Source of the DNA: UBA7692 sp964552715
GTDB taxonomy: Bacteria; Bacteroidota; Bacteroidia; Chitinophagales; LD1
DNA length: 25,777 nucleotides
Direction: 5' to 3'
Assembly: GCA_964552715.1 (NCBI GenBank)
Contig: CAZKHZ010000022.1
Coordinates: 1-25,777, forward strand
Positions 24,455-25,777 of the stretch are shown in pieces. The number at the start of each line of letters is the position of its first letter. The stretch's first letter is position 1. The notes beneath the pieces are model-generated. The model ran no database searches. It saw only the letters and a list, made by a program, of their open reading frames with translations, and had not been told where the DNA came from. The translations under genes and the position numbers were made by a program.

Positions 24455-24485
24455 CAAACCTATGCAAATAAGCGGCAACAAGCAA
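24455..24485 (-). promoter_or_regulatory. Bacteroidota-type promoter of gcdH
   Basis: On the reverse strand TAGGTTTG (24462-24455) matches TAnnTTTG exactly. TTG triplets 16 or 20 bases upstream (24481-24479 and 24485-24483) can serve as the -33 element. The leader to the ATG at 24437 would be only about 10-15 bases. Confidence 0.5.
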
Positions 24486-24584
24486 GGGGTTTTTGAGCAA
24501 TTAGGATTTCATTTTAAGGGAGATGGCTACCCGCTACTAATCTGGAAATACTTGGTTCTGACTTGCCAGTTGGTAAAACTCAAA

Positions 24585-25777
24585 TCAACTTTTTTGTGTA
24601 AACCTGATAGTAACGTAATAAAGCAAAGTATTCACAGCCATCATTCCAGCAAATAATAAAAAGTAGGACGCACCAGTAAATTCGCTGAAAAAGCCTTTGC
24701 TACCAATGCTGCTATTTATAAATGAAACGAGGATGTTGCCCAAAAAAACGGTGAAGAACCAAAGCGACATCACCGTGCTTTTCAACGGCTGAGGTGAGGC
24801 TGCAAAAGCATATTCCAAACCTGTGATGGAAACCATTATTTCGGATGTGGTAAGAATGGTATATGCCAACAACTGCCAAGCAATGTTGAGTTTTATTCCG
24901 GCATCAATTTGTTGTTGAATCCATGCACTTAATAGGAAGGTAAACACCATCAAAATAAATCCCCAACCTATCTTTTTTGTTGGGGTTACTTGCACTCCGA
25001 TTCTTTCGAGTAGCGGATAGATAACTACAGAAAACAATGGAATAAATACTAAAATCAAAACTGCGTTTACTACTTGTATTTGTTCACTAAGCCATGTAAT
25101 GCCCATGAAGTTTAAATCCATTTTAGCCGCCTGCAACACCCACTCAGAACCGTTTTGATCATAAAGTGCCCAATACAAAGGGATAAAAGTAAATACCAAA
25201 AGAACCTTTGAAAGGGCTTTTACTTTTTCACTGAAAGTCATTCCATCGGCACTGCTGTTTTGAGGCGGGATTAGTTTGTATTTTTTAGTGCCAGCAAGAA
25301 AAATTATTAGCGCAACCAACATTAAAACCCCCGGAACGCCAAACGCTACTTGCGCACCTGCGTACTTTTTTAGAATAGGAGTAATTAACATAGAAAAGAA
25401 CGCACCTAAATTGATAGAGAAATAAAATACATCATACAGTTTGCTGATTTTTGGGTCTTCGGGGTTATCAAACTGGTCGCCAACCATTACACTTACATTG
25501 GGCTTTACGCCACCTGCGCCAAGGGCTATCAGCATCAAACCCACCACAAACATTTGATAATTACTCTCGAAAAAAGCAAGCATGAAATGCCCAATACAAT
25601 AAAGTACACTCAGCCAAACAATTGTTTTATATCTTCCTAAAACCCTGTCGGCTAGATAACCGCCAAGAATGCAACAGCCATAAGAAATGGCAGTGAAAAG
25701 ATGCGTGATTTCGTTGGAGTGCGCTTCGGCTTGATTTTGTAAAGCTGGGTCGCCTGTTGGGTTAAAAAAGTTACTAA
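24585..25777 (-). CDS. POT/PTR2-family proton-dependent peptide transporter, N-terminus outside the window
   Basis: The frame is open from the stop at 24587-24585 to the right edge of the window, 397 codons, so the start lies beyond 25777. An internal ATG at 25583 is not the start, because the sequence before it is family sequence: FTAISYGCCILGGYLADRVLGRYKTIVW is the first POT signature (GG.LAD..LG.Y). The next part, GLMLIALGAGGVKPNVSVMVGDQF, is the second. The remainder has about ten hydrophobic segments and FSINLGAFFSML, PLYWALYDQNGSEWVLQA and a C-terminal helix pair. POT proteins import di- and tripeptides with protons at the inner membrane. Roughly 60-100 residues are missing at the N-terminus. 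It is upstream of gcdH on the same strand but 147 bases away with gcdH having its own promoter. Confidence 0.93.
   Translation of the reverse strand, partial: SNFFNPTGDPALQNQAEAHSNEITHLFTAISYGCCILGGYLADRVLGRYKTIVWLSVLYCIGHFMLAFFESNYQMFVVGLMLIALGAGGVKPNVSVMVGDQFDNPEDPKISKLYDVFYFSINLGAFFSMLITPILKKYAGAQVAFGVPGVLMLVALIIFLAGTKKYKLIPPQNSSADGMTFSEKVKALSKVLLVFTFIPLYWALYDQNGSEWVLQAAKMDLNFMGITWLSEQIQVVNAVLILVFIPLFSVVIYPLLERIGVQVTPTKKIGWGFILMVFTFLLSAWIQQQIDAGIKLNIAWQLLAYTILTTSEIMVSITGLEYAFAASPQPLKSTVMSLWFFTVFLGNILVSFINSSIGSKGFFSEFTGASYFLLFAGMMAVNTLLYYVTIRFTQKS

Overview
The window looks like a fragment of a Bacteroidota chromosome, probably from a Chitinophagales/Sphingobacteriales-like lineage. The DNA is AT-rich. 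Starts lack clear Shine-Dalgarno sequences, and several genes are preceded by the Bacteroidota -7 element TAnnTTTG. The protein families also fit: a Bacteroidota-type dihydroorotase, a secreted protein opening with the phylum's VGIN..PDSSA..L module, a DUF4412 protein, a CAE-type cytidine deaminase, and a remnant ending in the C-terminus typical of Bacteroidota tail-fibre/S74-type surface proteins. A run of 100 N at 19063-19162 marks a draft scaffold gap.

Layout. 1-3.1 kb is mosaic and AT-rich: the C-terminal stub of a short-chain dehydrogenase, a SOUL haem-binding-family protein, then a two-gene unit of an atypical dihydroorotase and bioD. 3.3-6.5 kb is a forward housekeeping run: an unnamed protein with a protein-kinase-like catalytic pattern, tpiA, cdd and fabD. 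6.6-10.1 kb is a reverse block: a secreted DUF4412 protein, a secreted glycine-rich protein with a promoter inside the end of the next gene, and an NtrC-type sigma-54 response regulator. smc fills 10.5-14.0 kb and is followed by a strong palindrome.

14.3-16.35 kb is the accessory part: an AAA ATPase and a TOPRIM/DUF4276-like partner, organised like two-gene nuclease defence systems. Each gene is full length except for one in-frame stop codon: TGA at the first glycine of the ATPase Walker A motif, TAA near the end of the partner. It looks like a recently silenced defence locus. A GC-richer, hairpin-containing spacer follows.

16.7-19.8 kb is a tight forward operon: an FAD-dependent oxidoreductase/mutase-like protein, a GT-C-like membrane protein interrupted by the scaffold gap, and a secreted thioredoxin. 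It ends at a strong bidirectional terminator shared with a convergent TPR protein. 20.8-22.7 kb is a forward operon of DUF2461, a divergent futalosine hydrolase homologue and a DUF4442 hotdog protein. The right end is reverse strand: a small secreted protein, the frameshifted surface-protein remnant, glutaryl-CoA dehydrogenase, and a POT-family peptide transporter that runs off the window.

Most genes are ordinary metabolism and cell-envelope functions. The observations most worth checking are the doubly nonsense-mutated ATPase/TOPRIM pair, the hybrid metal site in the dihydroorotase, the cryptic kinase-like protein, the divergent MqnB homologue, and the phage-adhesin-like polyglycine protein.
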